From Corallococcus soli (GTDB lineage: Bacteria > Myxococcota > Myxococcia > Myxococcales > Myxococcaceae), in the NCBI RefSeq assembly GCF_014930455.1, contig NZ_JAAIYO010000015.1, positions 122,779-186,778 on the forward strand: 64,000 nt of DNA. The letters are read 5' to 3'. Each line of letters starts with the position of its first letter. The stretch's first letter is position 1. Both the position numbers and the translations under genes were made by a program. Below the pieces are notes generated by a model. It saw only the letters and a program-made list of their open reading frames with translations, was not told the origin of the DNA and made no database searches. Shown piece by piece: positions 7,557-16,569 of the stretch.

Positions 7557-8953
7557 CCGAACCCGGCAGGCCGCGGCGCCTCGTGGGAACGAAGACGGTC
7601 GTCCTCATCGCCGTGTTCTGCGCGGTGGCGACCGCCAGCATCACCGCGCTCCTGGTCAACATCATGGAGCGCAAGCAGGAGGCGAGGAACCCCTTCTACC
7701 GGGTGGTGGAGCTGGACGACACCGTCACGGACCCCGCCGTGTGGGGCAAGAACTTCCCGCTGCAATACGACGACTACAAGCGCACGGTGGACCAGCAGCG
7801 CACCCGCTACGGCGGCAGCGAGGCGGTGGCGCGCACGCCCACCCAGGCGGATCCGCGCTCGGTGGTGGCGCAGTCGCGGCTGGAGGAGGACCCGCGCCTC
7901 AAGACCATGTGGGCCGGCTACGCCTTCGCCACCGACTTCCGCGAGGAGCGCGGCCACGCGCACATGCTGGATGATCAGACCTTCACCGAGCGCCAGCACG
8001 TGGCGGCGCAGCCGGGCACCTGCATCCACTGCCACGGCAGCGTGTACGTGCCCTACAAGAAGCTGGGCGACGGCGACCTCATCAAGGGCTTCGAGAAGAT
8101 GAACGCGATGCCCTTCGCCGAGGCGCGCAAGCTCGTGGAGCACCCCGTCTCCTGCATCGACTGCCACGACCCCACCAACCTCCAGCTGCGCGTGACGCGG
8201 CCCGGCTTCATCGAAGGCATCGCGGCGCTCAAGGCGAGCCAGGGGGTGCCGGGCTTCCGCGTGAACCAGGACGCCACGCGGCAGGAGATGCGCACGTACG
8301 TGTGCGGGCAGTGCCACGTCGAGTACTACTTCAAGGGCAAGGACAAGCGCCTCACGTACCCCTGGGCCAAGGGCATCAACATCGATCAGATCATGGCCTA
8401 CTACGACGAGGACGGGCACACCGACTGGACGCACCAGCTCACCGGCGCCCGGGTCCTCAAGGCCCAGCACCCCGAGTTCGAGCTGTACAACCAGGGCATC
8501 CACGCGCGCAGCGGCGTGGCGTGCGCGGACTGCCACATGCCCTACAAGCGCGAGGGGGCCATGAAGGTGAGCGACCACCACGTTCGCAGCCCCCTGCTCA
8601 ACATCAACCGCGCCTGCCAGACGTGCCACAAGTGGAGCGAGGCGGAGCTGATGGACCGCGCGCAGACCATCCAGACGCGCACCTTCCAGACGCGCAACAT
8701 CGCCATGGATGCCCTGGTGGACCTCATCCGCGACATCGAGGCGGCCCAGAAGACCGGGCTGCCCGAGGACGCGCTCGCCAAGGCGCGAGACCTGCAACGG
8801 CGCGCCCAGTTCTACCTGGACTTCGTGGAGGCGGAGAACTCCATGGGCTTCCACGCGGACCAGGAGGCGGTGCGCATCCTGAGCAACTCCATCAACTTCT
8901 CGCGCCTGGGCCAGAACGCGCTGCGTCCTGGCCCGGCGCAAGCCCCTCCGTGA
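7553..8953 (+). CDS. nrfA: NrfA, ammonia-forming cytochrome c552 nitrite reductase
   Basis: A 466-aa pentaheme catalytic subunit for six-electron reduction of nitrite to ammonium in the periplasm. A single N-terminal hydrophobic segment (about residues 14-36) is an export signal or anchor. Heme motifs are CIHCH (157-161), CIDCH (201-205), CGQCH (251-255), CADCH (324-328) and CQTCH (355-359). Active-site candidates by alignment with E. coli NrfA are Arg133 (in RGHAH), Tyr258 (in VEYYF) and His306 (in KAQHPE); the Lys and Gln before HPE also fit the calcium site. The odd point is heme 1: most NrfA proteins have CxxCK there, with Lys as the proximal ligand, whereas here it is CxxCH. The overlap with nrfH supports a two-gene operon. 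Confidence 0.92.
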   Translation: MTEPGRPRRLVGTKTVVLIAVFCAVATASITALLVNIMERKQEARNPFYRVVELDDTVTDPAVWGKNFPLQYDDYKRTVDQQRTRYGGSEAVARTPTQADPRSVVAQSRLEEDPRLKTMWAGYAFATDFREERGHAHMLDDQTFTERQHVAAQPGTCIHCHGSVYVPYKKLGDGDLIKGFEKMNAMPFAEARKLVEHPVSCIDCHDPTNLQLRVTRPGFIEGIAALKASQGVPGFRVNQDATRQEMRTYVCGQCHVEYYFKGKDKRLTYPWAKGINIDQIMAYYDEDGHTDWTHQLTGARVLKAQHPEFELYNQGIHARSGVACADCHMPYKREGAMKVSDHHVRSPLLNINRACQTCHKWSEAELMDRAQTIQTRTFQTRNIAMDALVDLIRDIEAAQKTGLPEDALAKARDLQRRAQFYLDFVEAENSMGFHADQEAVRILSNSINFSRLGQNALRPGPAQAPP

Positions 8954-8956
8954 GTC

Positions 8957-8970
8957 AGGCCGCGCGGCCT
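8957..8970. terminator. Short palindrome between convergent genes
   Basis: AGGCCGCGCGGCCT is a perfect 14-base palindrome in the 15-base gap between the nrfA stop and the stop of the convergent lipoprotein gene. It could act as a short bidirectional terminator. The stem is only 5 bp with a 4-base loop, so confidence is low. Confidence 0.3.
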
Positions 8971-10210
8971 ACCGTGCGGCCTGCTCGGACAGCAGCCGCA
9001 CGTTGAGCGCGCCGTTGGCGAAGAACTGGCTGTTGCGCCCGACGGTATGTGACTCCAGCCGGCGCTGGAGGTGGATGTCGTAGCGGCCCAGCTTCATCAG
9101 CCCGTCGTTGAACCAGCCATCCCCCTCCCCCGAGCCATCCACGAACTCCGCATACGTCTGGGCCGCGGGCCAGATGACGGTGTCGAGCGTCGCGATGAAC
9201 CGGCGGATGTCGCTGTCCGTCCACGTCATGCCCGCCTCGTGGGCCTCCACGACGAAGGCCAGCACGCCGTTCGCGTGCGCCACGTCCTGACCGGGTTGGT
9301 CGTGCTGGTCCCACTTGTCGCTCCAGAAGTAGGCCGTCGGGTGGTCGGGGTTGTGCGACAGCTGCGCGCGCAGGGACGACGCGAAGTTCGGCAGGCCCTG
9401 GTTGATGTTGTCGAAGACCTCCAGGTAGCGGGCCTTGCGCACGGGGTCCGCGGTCATCCTCGACAGGTCCATGGCGATGAAGGCCCAGTGCGCGGCCATG
9501 TGCGTGCGGTTGCGGTAGAGGAAGTCGTTCGCGCTGCGCTGGAACCACTTCTCGAAGACGTTCTTCTCCGAGAACGTCAGCAGCCGCTCGTACTGCGTGC
9601 GGTAGACGTCCGCGGTGTAGAGGTCCGGCGTCTCGCGGATGACGCGCAGCAGCCGTGTCACGTAGCGCCAGCAATAGCTCTCATACAGCGGCACCTCCTG
9701 CCCCTGCGGCCGCGAGAGCGCCGAGGCCCAGCCCAGGTACCCGTCCTTGAACTGGCTCTGCTGGAGCGCCGAGGAGCGCGTGGCGGTGGACACCAGGTTG
9801 TTCACGTAGAGCAGGGCCCGGTCCAGGTACTGCTTCTTCCCGGTGGCCCGGTACATCGCGGTGTTGGCATCAATGCCATAGGCGAGGTTGTAGAAGTCCC
9901 AGCTGTCGCGCGACCTGCTCCACGGCAGGAAGTCCCGTGCGTGCGCACGTCCCCACTCATCCTGGAACAACCGCTCCCAGGCCTCGACGGAGCGGAGCCC
10001 CGCGGGGGCTGGCGGCAACGGAATCACCGGAGGCGGAGCCGTGGGAGGCGGCCCCTTCTGCGGCGGGTAGGACGGCTTCTCTGAGAGAAGCTGGGCACCG
10101 GGGGCTTCTTCAATCCTGCCCACGGTGTCGCACGCGAGACACAGCAGGGCGAGCACCAGGACCGTGGGCCTGACGAAACGAGAGTGGCATTGGCAGCTGG
10201 GGGTTGACAT
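8969..10210 (-). CDS. Lipoprotein with predicted alpha/alpha-toroid domain
   Basis: A 413-aa exported lipoprotein. The signal peptide is followed by LLCLAC, a good lipobox, then a Pro-rich spacer (YPPQKGPPPTAPPP) of about 50 residues. The mature domain is rich in paired helices with aromatic residues (WDFYNLAYGIDANTAMY, YLDRALLYVNN, RTHMAAHWAFIAMDL), a pattern of six-hairpin (alpha/alpha)6 barrels found in many polysaccharide lyases, glycoside hydrolases and epimerases. I cannot name the family or the catalytic residues, so an enzyme role on polysaccharide is inference. Start ATG 10210 gives the signal peptide. About 230 bases without a gene separate it from the DUF2254 gene upstream, and I saw no clear motif there. 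Confidence 0.7.
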   Translation of the reverse strand: MSTPSCQCHSRFVRPTVLVLALLCLACDTVGRIEEAPGAQLLSEKPSYPPQKGPPPTAPPPVIPLPPAPAGLRSVEAWERLFQDEWGRAHARDFLPWSRSRDSWDFYNLAYGIDANTAMYRATGKKQYLDRALLYVNNLVSTATRSSALQQSQFKDGYLGWASALSRPQGQEVPLYESYCWRYVTRLLRVIRETPDLYTADVYRTQYERLLTFSEKNVFEKWFQRSANDFLYRNRTHMAAHWAFIAMDLSRMTADPVRKARYLEVFDNINQGLPNFASSLRAQLSHNPDHPTAYFWSDKWDQHDQPGQDVAHANGVLAFVVEAHEAGMTWTDSDIRRFIATLDTVIWPAAQTYAEFVDGSGEGDGWFNDGLMKLGRYDIHLQRRLESHTVGRNSQFFANGALNVRLLSEQAAR

Positions 10211-10440
10211 CAAGGCGGCCTTTTTGTCGGTTCGATGTTCCACAGGAGGGTAGGTGCGCCCCGGGGTCGTCCCAATGCCCCCCAGGGAACGAACGCGCTT
10301 CCAGGACAGGACTCCCGCGTGCACCCCGCGTCCTAGCCCCCGCCCTGGGCCGTGGATGTCTGGACAGACGAGGTGTTCAGCGGCCGCGCCATCCAAGGGG
10401 CCAGGTCGGAAACACAGACACCCACCCAGGTGCCAACACT

Positions 10441-11841
10441 TCAGAACTCGATGGCTTGCAGGGGTGGGAGCGGAACCCCGTCCAGCGCACGCTCCACGTC
10501 CCGGGCGTAGCGCCGCTGTAGCTCCAACTGGGAGGGTGCCGCACCCACCCGCTCCGCCTCCGCGAGGATGCGATGCAGGGTGGCCCGCGCGGCCTGGCGA
10601 TCCGCCGGCTGCTGGGCGCACTGCCCCACCTCGCCCACCAACCGCAGCAGCCGCAGCACCACCAGGGGCTCCCCGGCGCCGTAGCGGGTGATCTGATCCG
10701 TGGCCAGCTCCAGATGGTCGCGCAGCTCGGGCGCGCGCAGGAAGACACGCGCCCTCCCCTCTCCATCCGCCAGCACGCGTGGGCCCTGCCGCAGGCGCGC
10801 CAGTCCACACAGGACGAAGGTGAGCTGATCCAGGGACTCCACGGCCGTGTACGGATCATTGACGGCTGGGGACAGCGCCTTGATCGCGATGTCCACGAGC
10901 TGCCGCAGCCCCAGGGACACGTCCGCGTCCTGATCCCTCCAGCGATCCAGCGAGATGGCGCTCACGAAGTCCCCGCACTCCGCTGGCACCCGTGGGCGGT
11001 CCGGGCCCTCCGGCTCCACCCGCCCGATGGGGGCGCCTTGCCGCACCGGCTCGCCAATGGCGACGTCCACGTGCACCACGAGCCGCCGCGCCTCCGCCCG
11101 CGCCAGCAGCGCCACCCCGTCCACGTCCACGACGAAGCCGTCCGAGGGGGCCCTCAACGGCAGGGCCTGCGTGGAGGGCGGCTGCGGTGTGACCGGGGGC
11201 GCGTCCAGTTGGCGGCGCCCGTCAAGCCCGCGCGCCACGCGCAGCGTGATGCCCGCCACCATCCGCACCAGGTTCTCCACGCGCATGAGCTGGAGGGTGT
11301 GCAGCACCTGGAACACCAGCGCCGCCCCGCATGCGACGAGCAGGAGGACGGCCATGCCGGCCGCCGGGCGCGGCTGCTCCTGGGTGCCGGCGACCAGCCC
11401 CAGTCGCTGCATCGCCACCACGCAGTAGACGCAGGTGGCGATGAATACCGGGAGGACGACGCGGATGCCCGCGTCGCGCTGGTAGACGCGCAGCAGGCGG
11501 GGCGAGTACTGCGCGCCCAGGTTCTGCGCCACCAGCATGGACAGCGACAGGATGATGCTCAGCGAGGTGATCGCGGTCCCCAGCACCGACGACAGGACGC
11601 CCCGTGTCTCCCTGGGAGTGCCCCGCCACGCCAGGCCACCGAGCGCCCACACCGAGTCAGGGGCGGGATCCGCCAGCATCACGCCCAGCACGACGCCCAG
11701 CACCGCCGCGAGCATGGGCAGCAGCCAGTTGCTCCTCACGAACCAGTCGCGGAGCCGGTGGGTCTCGTGCCCACGCCTCGCCCGCTTCGGGGCGCCGCCT
11801 GAGCGCGCCTGCTCGCCGGGGAGTGCCCCGATGCCCGCCAT
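10441..11841 (-). CDS. DUF2254 family membrane protein
   Basis: A 466-aa protein matching the DUF2254 family by its N-terminal membrane block and sequence style (WFVRSNWLLPMLAAVLG, LGTAITSLSIILSLSMLVAQN, SPRLLRVYQRD). About four hydrophobic segments lie within residues 40-200. They are followed by a soluble half with VDIAIKALSPAVNDPYTA, a strongly conserved family signature. The function of the family is unknown. Start ATG 11841 is chosen because a strong GGAGGGAGAGG precedes it; the frame is open to 11904. The gene is divergent from the next gene on the plus strand, with about 258 bases between. Confidence 0.85.
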   Translation of the reverse strand: MAGIGALPGEQARSGGAPKRARRGHETHRLRDWFVRSNWLLPMLAAVLGVVLGVMLADPAPDSVWALGGLAWRGTPRETRGVLSSVLGTAITSLSIILSLSMLVAQNLGAQYSPRLLRVYQRDAGIRVVLPVFIATCVYCVVAMQRLGLVAGTQEQPRPAAGMAVLLLVACGAALVFQVLHTLQLMRVENLVRMVAGITLRVARGLDGRRQLDAPPVTPQPPSTQALPLRAPSDGFVVDVDGVALLARAEARRLVVHVDVAIGEPVRQGAPIGRVEPEGPDRPRVPAECGDFVSAISLDRWRDQDADVSLGLRQLVDIAIKALSPAVNDPYTAVESLDQLTFVLCGLARLRQGPRVLADGEGRARVFLRAPELRDHLELATDQITRYGAGEPLVVLRLLRLVGEVGQCAQQPADRQAARATLHRILAEAERVGAAPSQLELQRRYARDVERALDGVPLPPLQAIEF

Positions 11842-12099
11842 CTGCCTCTCCCTCCACGGCTGGGTGCCTTCGCCAAGCGTGGCCATGCGCCCAGGGCGCT
11901 TCAACCCACCGCCCCCCGTCCCGCTGGGACCGCGTGTGAGCCCGCATGTGCCGCGTCACGAACCCGCGAGCGGGGCCCACGACTTCGAGCGAGCAGCCCA
12001 CCGGGTGGACCGCGACGACTCGTGGCGGCGCTGGCTGACCGTGCTCGCACTCGTGGACGGCTGGCGGAGCCAGCGCGCGAGGCCCAGCGTTGAGACAGC

Positions 12100-13251
12100 A
12101 TGGACGTCCCTGCCTCGCTGCTCGACTTCTCACTCGTCCAGGGAGGCCCCTCCATCCGCTTCGGACGGCAGCGCCACGGCGCCCGTCCACGCCACGCCTC
12201 CCTGTTCCGACGCCTCCTCGCCCTCACGCTGGTGAGCTGGCTTCCGCTCCTCGCCCTGTCGCTCCTGGAGGGCGTGCCTTCGGTGCCGCGGGCCTTCCTG
12301 GCCGATGCGACGGTCCACGTCCAGCTGTGGGTGTCCCTGCCGATGCTCGTCGTGGCCGAGCGCTACGTCGACTTGAGCCTCGCGGCGGCCGTGCGCCAGT
12401 TCGTCGTCTCGGAGGTGATTGACGCCAGGCACCTGGCCGCCTACGAGGACATCGCGCTCGGAGTGGGTCGGGTCCGGAGCAGACCCTCCATCGAAGCCGG
12501 GTTGTTGCTGGCTTCCTTCGCGCTGTCCCTCGTGTCCCTGCCCGCCCCCTCGACATCGGGGTGGCTCCACGCGGAGCCGCGCGGCCCGCTCACCCTGGCG
12601 GGAGCGTGGTACCTCGCGGTGAGCCTTCCGCTCGTCCGGTTCCTGCTGCTGCGGTGGCTGTGGCGGGGCCTGCTCTGGGCTGTCTTCCTCTTCAAGGTCT
12701 CCCGGCTGAAGCTCGCCCTCGTTCCAACCCACCCCGATGCGGCGGGCGGCCTGGGCTTCCTCGGCACCTGCCAGGCCAGCTTCTCCCCCATCGTCTTCGC
12801 GATCGCCGCCACGCTCACCGCACAGCGGCTGCGGCATGTCCCCACCGGCGACCTCACCGGCCTGGCCCTCCACCTGCTCATCTTCGCGATCCTCTGCCTC
12901 ATGGTCCTGTTCGCCCCGCTGCTCCCCTTCTGCCGCCAGCTCCTGGTGGCGAAGCGACACGGGGACCATGCCTTCTCGGCCCTGGCGGCCTGGCACTCGC
13001 GGCGCTTCGAGCACCGGTGGTTCCACCGCAAGGAGGTCCCTGGACAGCAGCCGCTGGGCGCGCCCGACTTCTCGTCCCTCGCGGACCTGGGCACGTCGTT
13101 CGCGACCGCGCGCGCCATGCGGTGGTTCCCGGTGAACCCTCGCGCGGCGCTGGCCATCCTCTGCGGCGCCATGGCGCCGCTGGTGCCCGTGCTCTTCATC
13201 GACCGGCGCCTCATGGACGTGCTCGTGGCGCTCGGCAAGACCCTCATTTGA
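12100..13251 (+). CDS. Multi-pass membrane protein, unknown family
   Basis: A 383-aa integral membrane protein with about six to seven hydrophobic segments (for example LLALTLVSWLPLLALSLLEG, LHLLIFAILCLMVLFAPLLPF and LAILCGAMAPLVPVLFI). The motif VPTHPDAAGGLGFLG in the middle is striking; I have seen the HPDxxGGLGFL pattern in uncharacterised proteobacterial membrane proteins, but no function is known to me. The start is ATG 12100 (MDVPASLL). It is divergent from the DUF2254 gene and converges on the efflux-type operon. Its neighbours are all envelope proteins, so a transport or envelope role is plausible but unproven. Confidence 0.75.
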   Translation: MDVPASLLDFSLVQGGPSIRFGRQRHGARPRHASLFRRLLALTLVSWLPLLALSLLEGVPSVPRAFLADATVHVQLWVSLPMLVVAERYVDLSLAAAVRQFVVSEVIDARHLAAYEDIALGVGRVRSRPSIEAGLLLASFALSLVSLPAPSTSGWLHAEPRGPLTLAGAWYLAVSLPLVRFLLLRWLWRGLLWAVFLFKVSRLKLALVPTHPDAAGGLGFLGTCQASFSPIVFAIAATLTAQRLRHVPTGDLTGLALHLLIFAILCLMVLFAPLLPFCRQLLVAKRHGDHAFSALAAWHSRRFEHRWFHRKEVPGQQPLGAPDFSSLADLGTSFATARAMRWFPVNPRAALAILCGAMAPLVPVLFIDRRLMDVLVALGKTLI

Positions 13252-13289
13252 AGCGGCCTCGCGCGGCTCGGCGCTCTCGGGCAGCTCCA

Positions 13290-13311
13290 GCGCCCCCAGG
13301 CAGCAGGGCGC
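13290..13311. terminator. Possible hairpin between convergent genes
   Basis: GCGCCC and GGGCGC form a 6-bp stem around a 10-base loop in the 63-base gap between two convergent genes. The position fits a terminator, but the stem is short. Confidence 0.35.
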
Positions 13312-13314
13312 GGG

Positions 13315-14751
13315 CTAGCGGGCGTCGGGCTTCTCCGGAGCCGGAGCCGGGACGGAGAAGCTGCCCCCCAGCGCGAGGTGGAGGTTGATCCGCTGGATGA
13401 GCTGCTCGCTCCGCACGCGCAGGAGCGCGATGCGCGCGGACTCCGCGAGCAGGGTCTGCTGGAGCAGCGTGCGCAGATCCACCTTTCCGACGCGGTGGTC
13501 GATGGTCAGGAGCTCCAGCGCACGCGCGTTCTCGGCGACCACCCGCTCCAGGAGCGCCTGACGCTCCTCGAGCACCTTCGCGTTCGTCAGCGCGTCCTCC
13601 ACCTCGTTCGTGGCGCGCAGGGCCGCGGCCGCGTATGCGCCAAGGGACTCCTCCTGTTCCGCCGTCCGCACGCGGACCTGCGCCGCGAGCGCCCCACCGT
13701 GGAAGATGGGCGCCAACAGTCCCGCCGCGAGGCCACCGGCGGGGTTGCCGAGCGTCTCCTTCAACACCACCACGTCGCTGTCGACGAAGCCCACGGAGCC
13801 CGTGAGGCTCAGCGAGGGCAGCCGCGCGGCCCTGGCCTCCTGCATCCGGTTGAACGCGGCGGCCACGCGGCGCTCGGCGGCGATCATGTCCGGCCTCCGT
13901 TCGAGCACCGAGGCCGGAATCCCCGCGGGCACCGGCCCCGGGAGTTCGACCAGGGCCGCCCTCGGCTCAAGGGCGCCCGCGGGATAGCGCCCTGCGAGGA
14001 GCTCCACCGCGCGCACCGCCTGCACCCTGGCCAGCTCCGTCTGCTTCAGGGTGTCCCGATACGAGTCCAGGGTCGCCTGCGCCAGCGCCAGCTCCTGCTG
14101 ACTGGCCGCGCCGACCTGCAACCGGGTGGCGGTGAGCTGAAGGAGCTCCTCGCCCATCTTGACCCTCTCGACGGCGAGGCCTCGGAGGAGGTGGGCCTCC
14201 GTGGCCATGAGCCAGCCCTTGGCCAGGGTCGCCGCGAGGGACTGCCGGGCGAACTCGAACTCGAACTCGGCGGCGGCCGCGGACTCCTGGGCCGCGTTCC
14301 GGCGATACCGGAGCTTCCCCCACAAATCGACCTCCCACGCGGCGGACAAGGCAATGCCACGCAGCGTGCTTCCCAGGCCCTGACCAATCCCGAACGACCC
14401 CCTCCCCTCCACGTCGACGGAAGGAAGCAGCCCCGAGCGGGCGACGCCCAGCAGCGCCAACGCCTGCTCCACCCGCGCGGCGGCGGAGCGGAGGTCCGGG
14501 TTGTGGCCGAGTGCTTCGACGACCAGGGCCTGGAGCTGCGCGTCCTGGAACGTCGCTAGCCACCCGTCCCGGACGCCGCCCTCCTGCGCGCCCGGAGACG
14601 TCCACGCGGTGGCGAGCGACGTGTGCACGAGGGCCTTCTTGACGACCTCCCGGCCCCGCGGTGGGGCATGCGTGGGGCACCCCGACACGCCCGCTCCCAT
14701 CAGGAGCACCACTCCCGTTCGGAGCCACACCCGCCGCCGGTGCTCGAACAT
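13315..14751 (-). CDS. NodT/TolC-type outer-membrane efflux lipoprotein
   Basis: A 478-aa outer-membrane factor of tripartite exporters. The signal peptide ends in GAGVSGC, so the mature protein is lipid-anchored as in the NodT/OprM group. Two OEP repeats are visible: LVVEALGHNPDLRSAAARVEQA opens the first, and LERRPDMIAAERRVAAAFN opens the second, with the family-typical RRPDxxxAE sequence. Such trimers form the outer-membrane channel and periplasmic tunnel. The gene starts 13 bases after the HlyD-like adaptor on the same strand, so they form one operon with the DUF3302 gene. No inner-membrane pump gene lies in the operon. Confidence 0.9.
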   Translation of the reverse strand: MFEHRRRVWLRTGVVLLMGAGVSGCPTHAPPRGREVVKKALVHTSLATAWTSPGAQEGGVRDGWLATFQDAQLQALVVEALGHNPDLRSAAARVEQALALLGVARSGLLPSVDVEGRGSFGIGQGLGSTLRGIALSAAWEVDLWGKLRYRRNAAQESAAAAEFEFEFARQSLAATLAKGWLMATEAHLLRGLAVERVKMGEELLQLTATRLQVGAASQQELALAQATLDSYRDTLKQTELARVQAVRAVELLAGRYPAGALEPRAALVELPGPVPAGIPASVLERRPDMIAAERRVAAAFNRMQEARAARLPSLSLTGSVGFVDSDVVVLKETLGNPAGGLAAGLLAPIFHGGALAAQVRVRTAEQEESLGAYAAAALRATNEVEDALTNAKVLEERQALLERVVAENARALELLTIDHRVGKVDLRTLLQQTLLAESARIALLRVRSEQLIQRINLHLALGGSFSVPAPAPEKPDAR

Positions 14752-14764
14752 GTTCCGCCCTTCC

Positions 14765-15946
14765 TCAATGCAGCTTGAGAATCAGCCAGTCCAGCTTCGT
14801 GCCCACGCGGAGGATCACCTTGCGCAGGATGTGCACCGGGTGGAACGACTGGGTGTAGATGGCCGCGTGACCGCGTCCTCCCGCTGGCAGGAGCGCGGCC
14901 CCCTCCGGCTCCTCGACCTTGAGCTTGACGGCGTAGCGCCCGGGGGGCGGGGTCACCGCTCCCGTCTCGGGCAGCACGCCCGAGGTCGGGAGCTGTCCCT
15001 GTCCCGTCGCCCAGACCACGGCCACGACGCTGCACTTGATGATCCGGTTCGGGAACGCCAGGAGCGTGACCTCCGCCTCGTCACCCGGCCGGACCTGGTG
15101 CAGCTCGTTCTGGTTGAAGAACGCGATCACGTACTGCTCGTCCTCCACGAAACTCATCACGGGAGAGATGGGGAGCGCCGCCGCATAGGAGCCCGCGCGC
15201 AGTTGGAGGTTCACCACGGTCCCGTCCGAGGGCGCATAGGTCACGGTCTCCTGGAGGCGCCACTCCGCCTCCGCCAGGGAGGCGAGCGCCTGATCCAGCC
15301 CCGCCTCGGCCTGGGCGAGATCAACGAGCGTCCCATCCTCCGTCCGCGCCTCGAGCTTCTGTGTGACCTGCCCCACGGTGGCATTCGCCGCGGCCAGCTC
15401 CCCCTGGAGGTTCCTGGCCTCCGCCTCCATTTCCTGCAGATCGAACTGATTGCCCGCCCCGCTGGTGGCGAGCACCCTGTGTTGCCCGACGCGCCGCCGG
15501 GCCAGGTCGAGCTGGGCCGAGACAGACGCCCGCCGCCCCTGGGCCGTCTTGCGCTCCAGGCCCAGCTGCCGCTCGATGGCCCGCGCGCCCGCGACCTTCG
15601 CCTCCAACTCCTTCACCTTGGCCTTCAACCCGCCCACCTCCAGCTCCACGGACGCGGGATCGACGCGGAAGAGCACGTCGCCCTTCTTCACCGGGCTGTT
15701 GGGCTGGACGGGCACCTCGATGACGCGCCCGGAGACACGCGGGACGACCTGCACGACGTAGTTCATCACCCGCACGTCCGCCGAGGACGGCGCGTACACG
15801 TTGGCCAGGAGCAGCAACGCCACGATGCCAATGATGGGGAGGGTGACGACGATGACCTGGGAGACGAAGGTCCACGGCAACAGCTTGAACTTGAAGAAGA
15901 GCAGCCAGACGATGAACGAGTAGATGCCGAGCAGGATGAGTTCCAT
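14765..15946 (-). CDS. HlyD-family membrane adaptor (YiaV-like)
   Basis: A 393-aa membrane fusion protein. Two N-terminal membrane segments (about residues 2-20 and 28-48) precede the first biotinyl-lipoyl half (VVPRVSGRVIEVPVQPNSPVKKGD). A long helical hairpin of about 150 residues follows, then the second lipoyl half (APSDGTVVNLQLRAGSYAAALP) and a beta-barrel part. The end LRKVILRVGTKLDWL resembles the C-terminus of E. coli YiaV, and YiaV is also encoded next to a DUF3302 protein (YiaW). Role: periplasmic adaptor linking an inner-membrane transporter to the outer-membrane factor encoded next. The ATG shares one base with the stop of the preceding DUF3302 gene (TGATG), so translation is coupled. 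Confidence 0.88.
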   Translation of the reverse strand: MELILLGIYSFIVWLLFFKFKLLPWTFVSQVIVVTLPIIGIVALLLLANVYAPSSADVRVMNYVVQVVPRVSGRVIEVPVQPNSPVKKGDVLFRVDPASVELEVGGLKAKVKELEAKVAGARAIERQLGLERKTAQGRRASVSAQLDLARRRVGQHRVLATSGAGNQFDLQEMEAEARNLQGELAAANATVGQVTQKLEARTEDGTLVDLAQAEAGLDQALASLAEAEWRLQETVTYAPSDGTVVNLQLRAGSYAAALPISPVMSFVEDEQYVIAFFNQNELHQVRPGDEAEVTLLAFPNRIIKCSVVAVVWATGQGQLPTSGVLPETGAVTPPPGRYAVKLKVEEPEGAALLPAGGRGHAAIYTQSFHPVHILRKVILRVGTKLDWLILKLH

Positions 15947-16410
15947 CAGTGAGGCCCTCCCCGCCCGTCGGTGTCTGGTCCCTCGCCGTATGGCTCGCGG
16001 TGGACCGGGAGCATGGCTTCGCCAGCCTCAGCGAGTTCCGGGCCGTGCGTGGGACGGACCTGGTCCTCTCCGTACGCCATCTTGTAGAGGGTCGGCTTGG
16101 AGTACGCCCAGAGCCACGCCAGGGGCCACAGGAGCCCGCCGAAGAACAGCGACAGGAAGCACAGCGTCTTGATGGCCTCCAGCTGCGGGTGATTGCGTTT
16201 CTCCGCCACCTTCTCCGGCATGATGTGGAGCAACCAGAACGCGGAGATCATCACCACCGGGGCGACGACGATGACGACCCAGCTCAACACCTCCGCCACG
16301 GTGTCCAACGCGCCGCCGCTCAACAGCGATGCGTGCGCGGGCAGCGGGACCCACGCCCCCCATCCCAGCCACCGCATCACGGCAGCCAGCCCCCCTCGCG
16401 ACCTTGCCAT
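15946..16410 (-). CDS. DUF3302 (YiaW-like) membrane protein
   Basis: A 154-aa inner-membrane protein. The core has two membrane segments, LSWVVIVVAPVVMISAFWLL and CFLSLFFGGLLWPLAWLWAY. Between them lies HIMPEKVAEKRNHPQLEAIK, which is the recognisable DUF3302 signature. The tail is charged. E. coli YiaW, its family member, is paired with the HlyD-like YiaV just as here. Start ATG 16410 (MARSRGG) gives a signal-like N-terminus; the frame is open to 16509, but that part has no membrane or signal character. It is the first gene of a three-gene operon with overlapping or nearly touching ends. The family function is unknown. Confidence 0.85.
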   Translation of the reverse strand: MARSRGGLAAVMRWLGWGAWVPLPAHASLLSGGALDTVAEVLSWVVIVVAPVVMISAFWLLHIMPEKVAEKRNHPQLEAIKTLCFLSLFFGGLLWPLAWLWAYSKPTLYKMAYGEDQVRPTHGPELAEAGEAMLPVHREPYGEGPDTDGRGGPH

Positions 16411-16569
16411 GACGTCCGCCCCCCCGCTCCACCGACAAGCTAGGGGGGAATGTCCCACGTTCAAGCGAAGGCCGGGCGCTCGGCACTCCAGTCCCGCATC
16501 ACTGTTCACGCGCGATCTGGCCCCGCGCTCCCGGCGGAAGACTTTCGCGGCGGGGCAACACCCTCCGGC

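Noticed and set aside
8957..8970. Palindrome as a regulator site
   Set aside because: It sits between convergent stop codons, where an operator is unlikely; it is kept only as a weak terminator.
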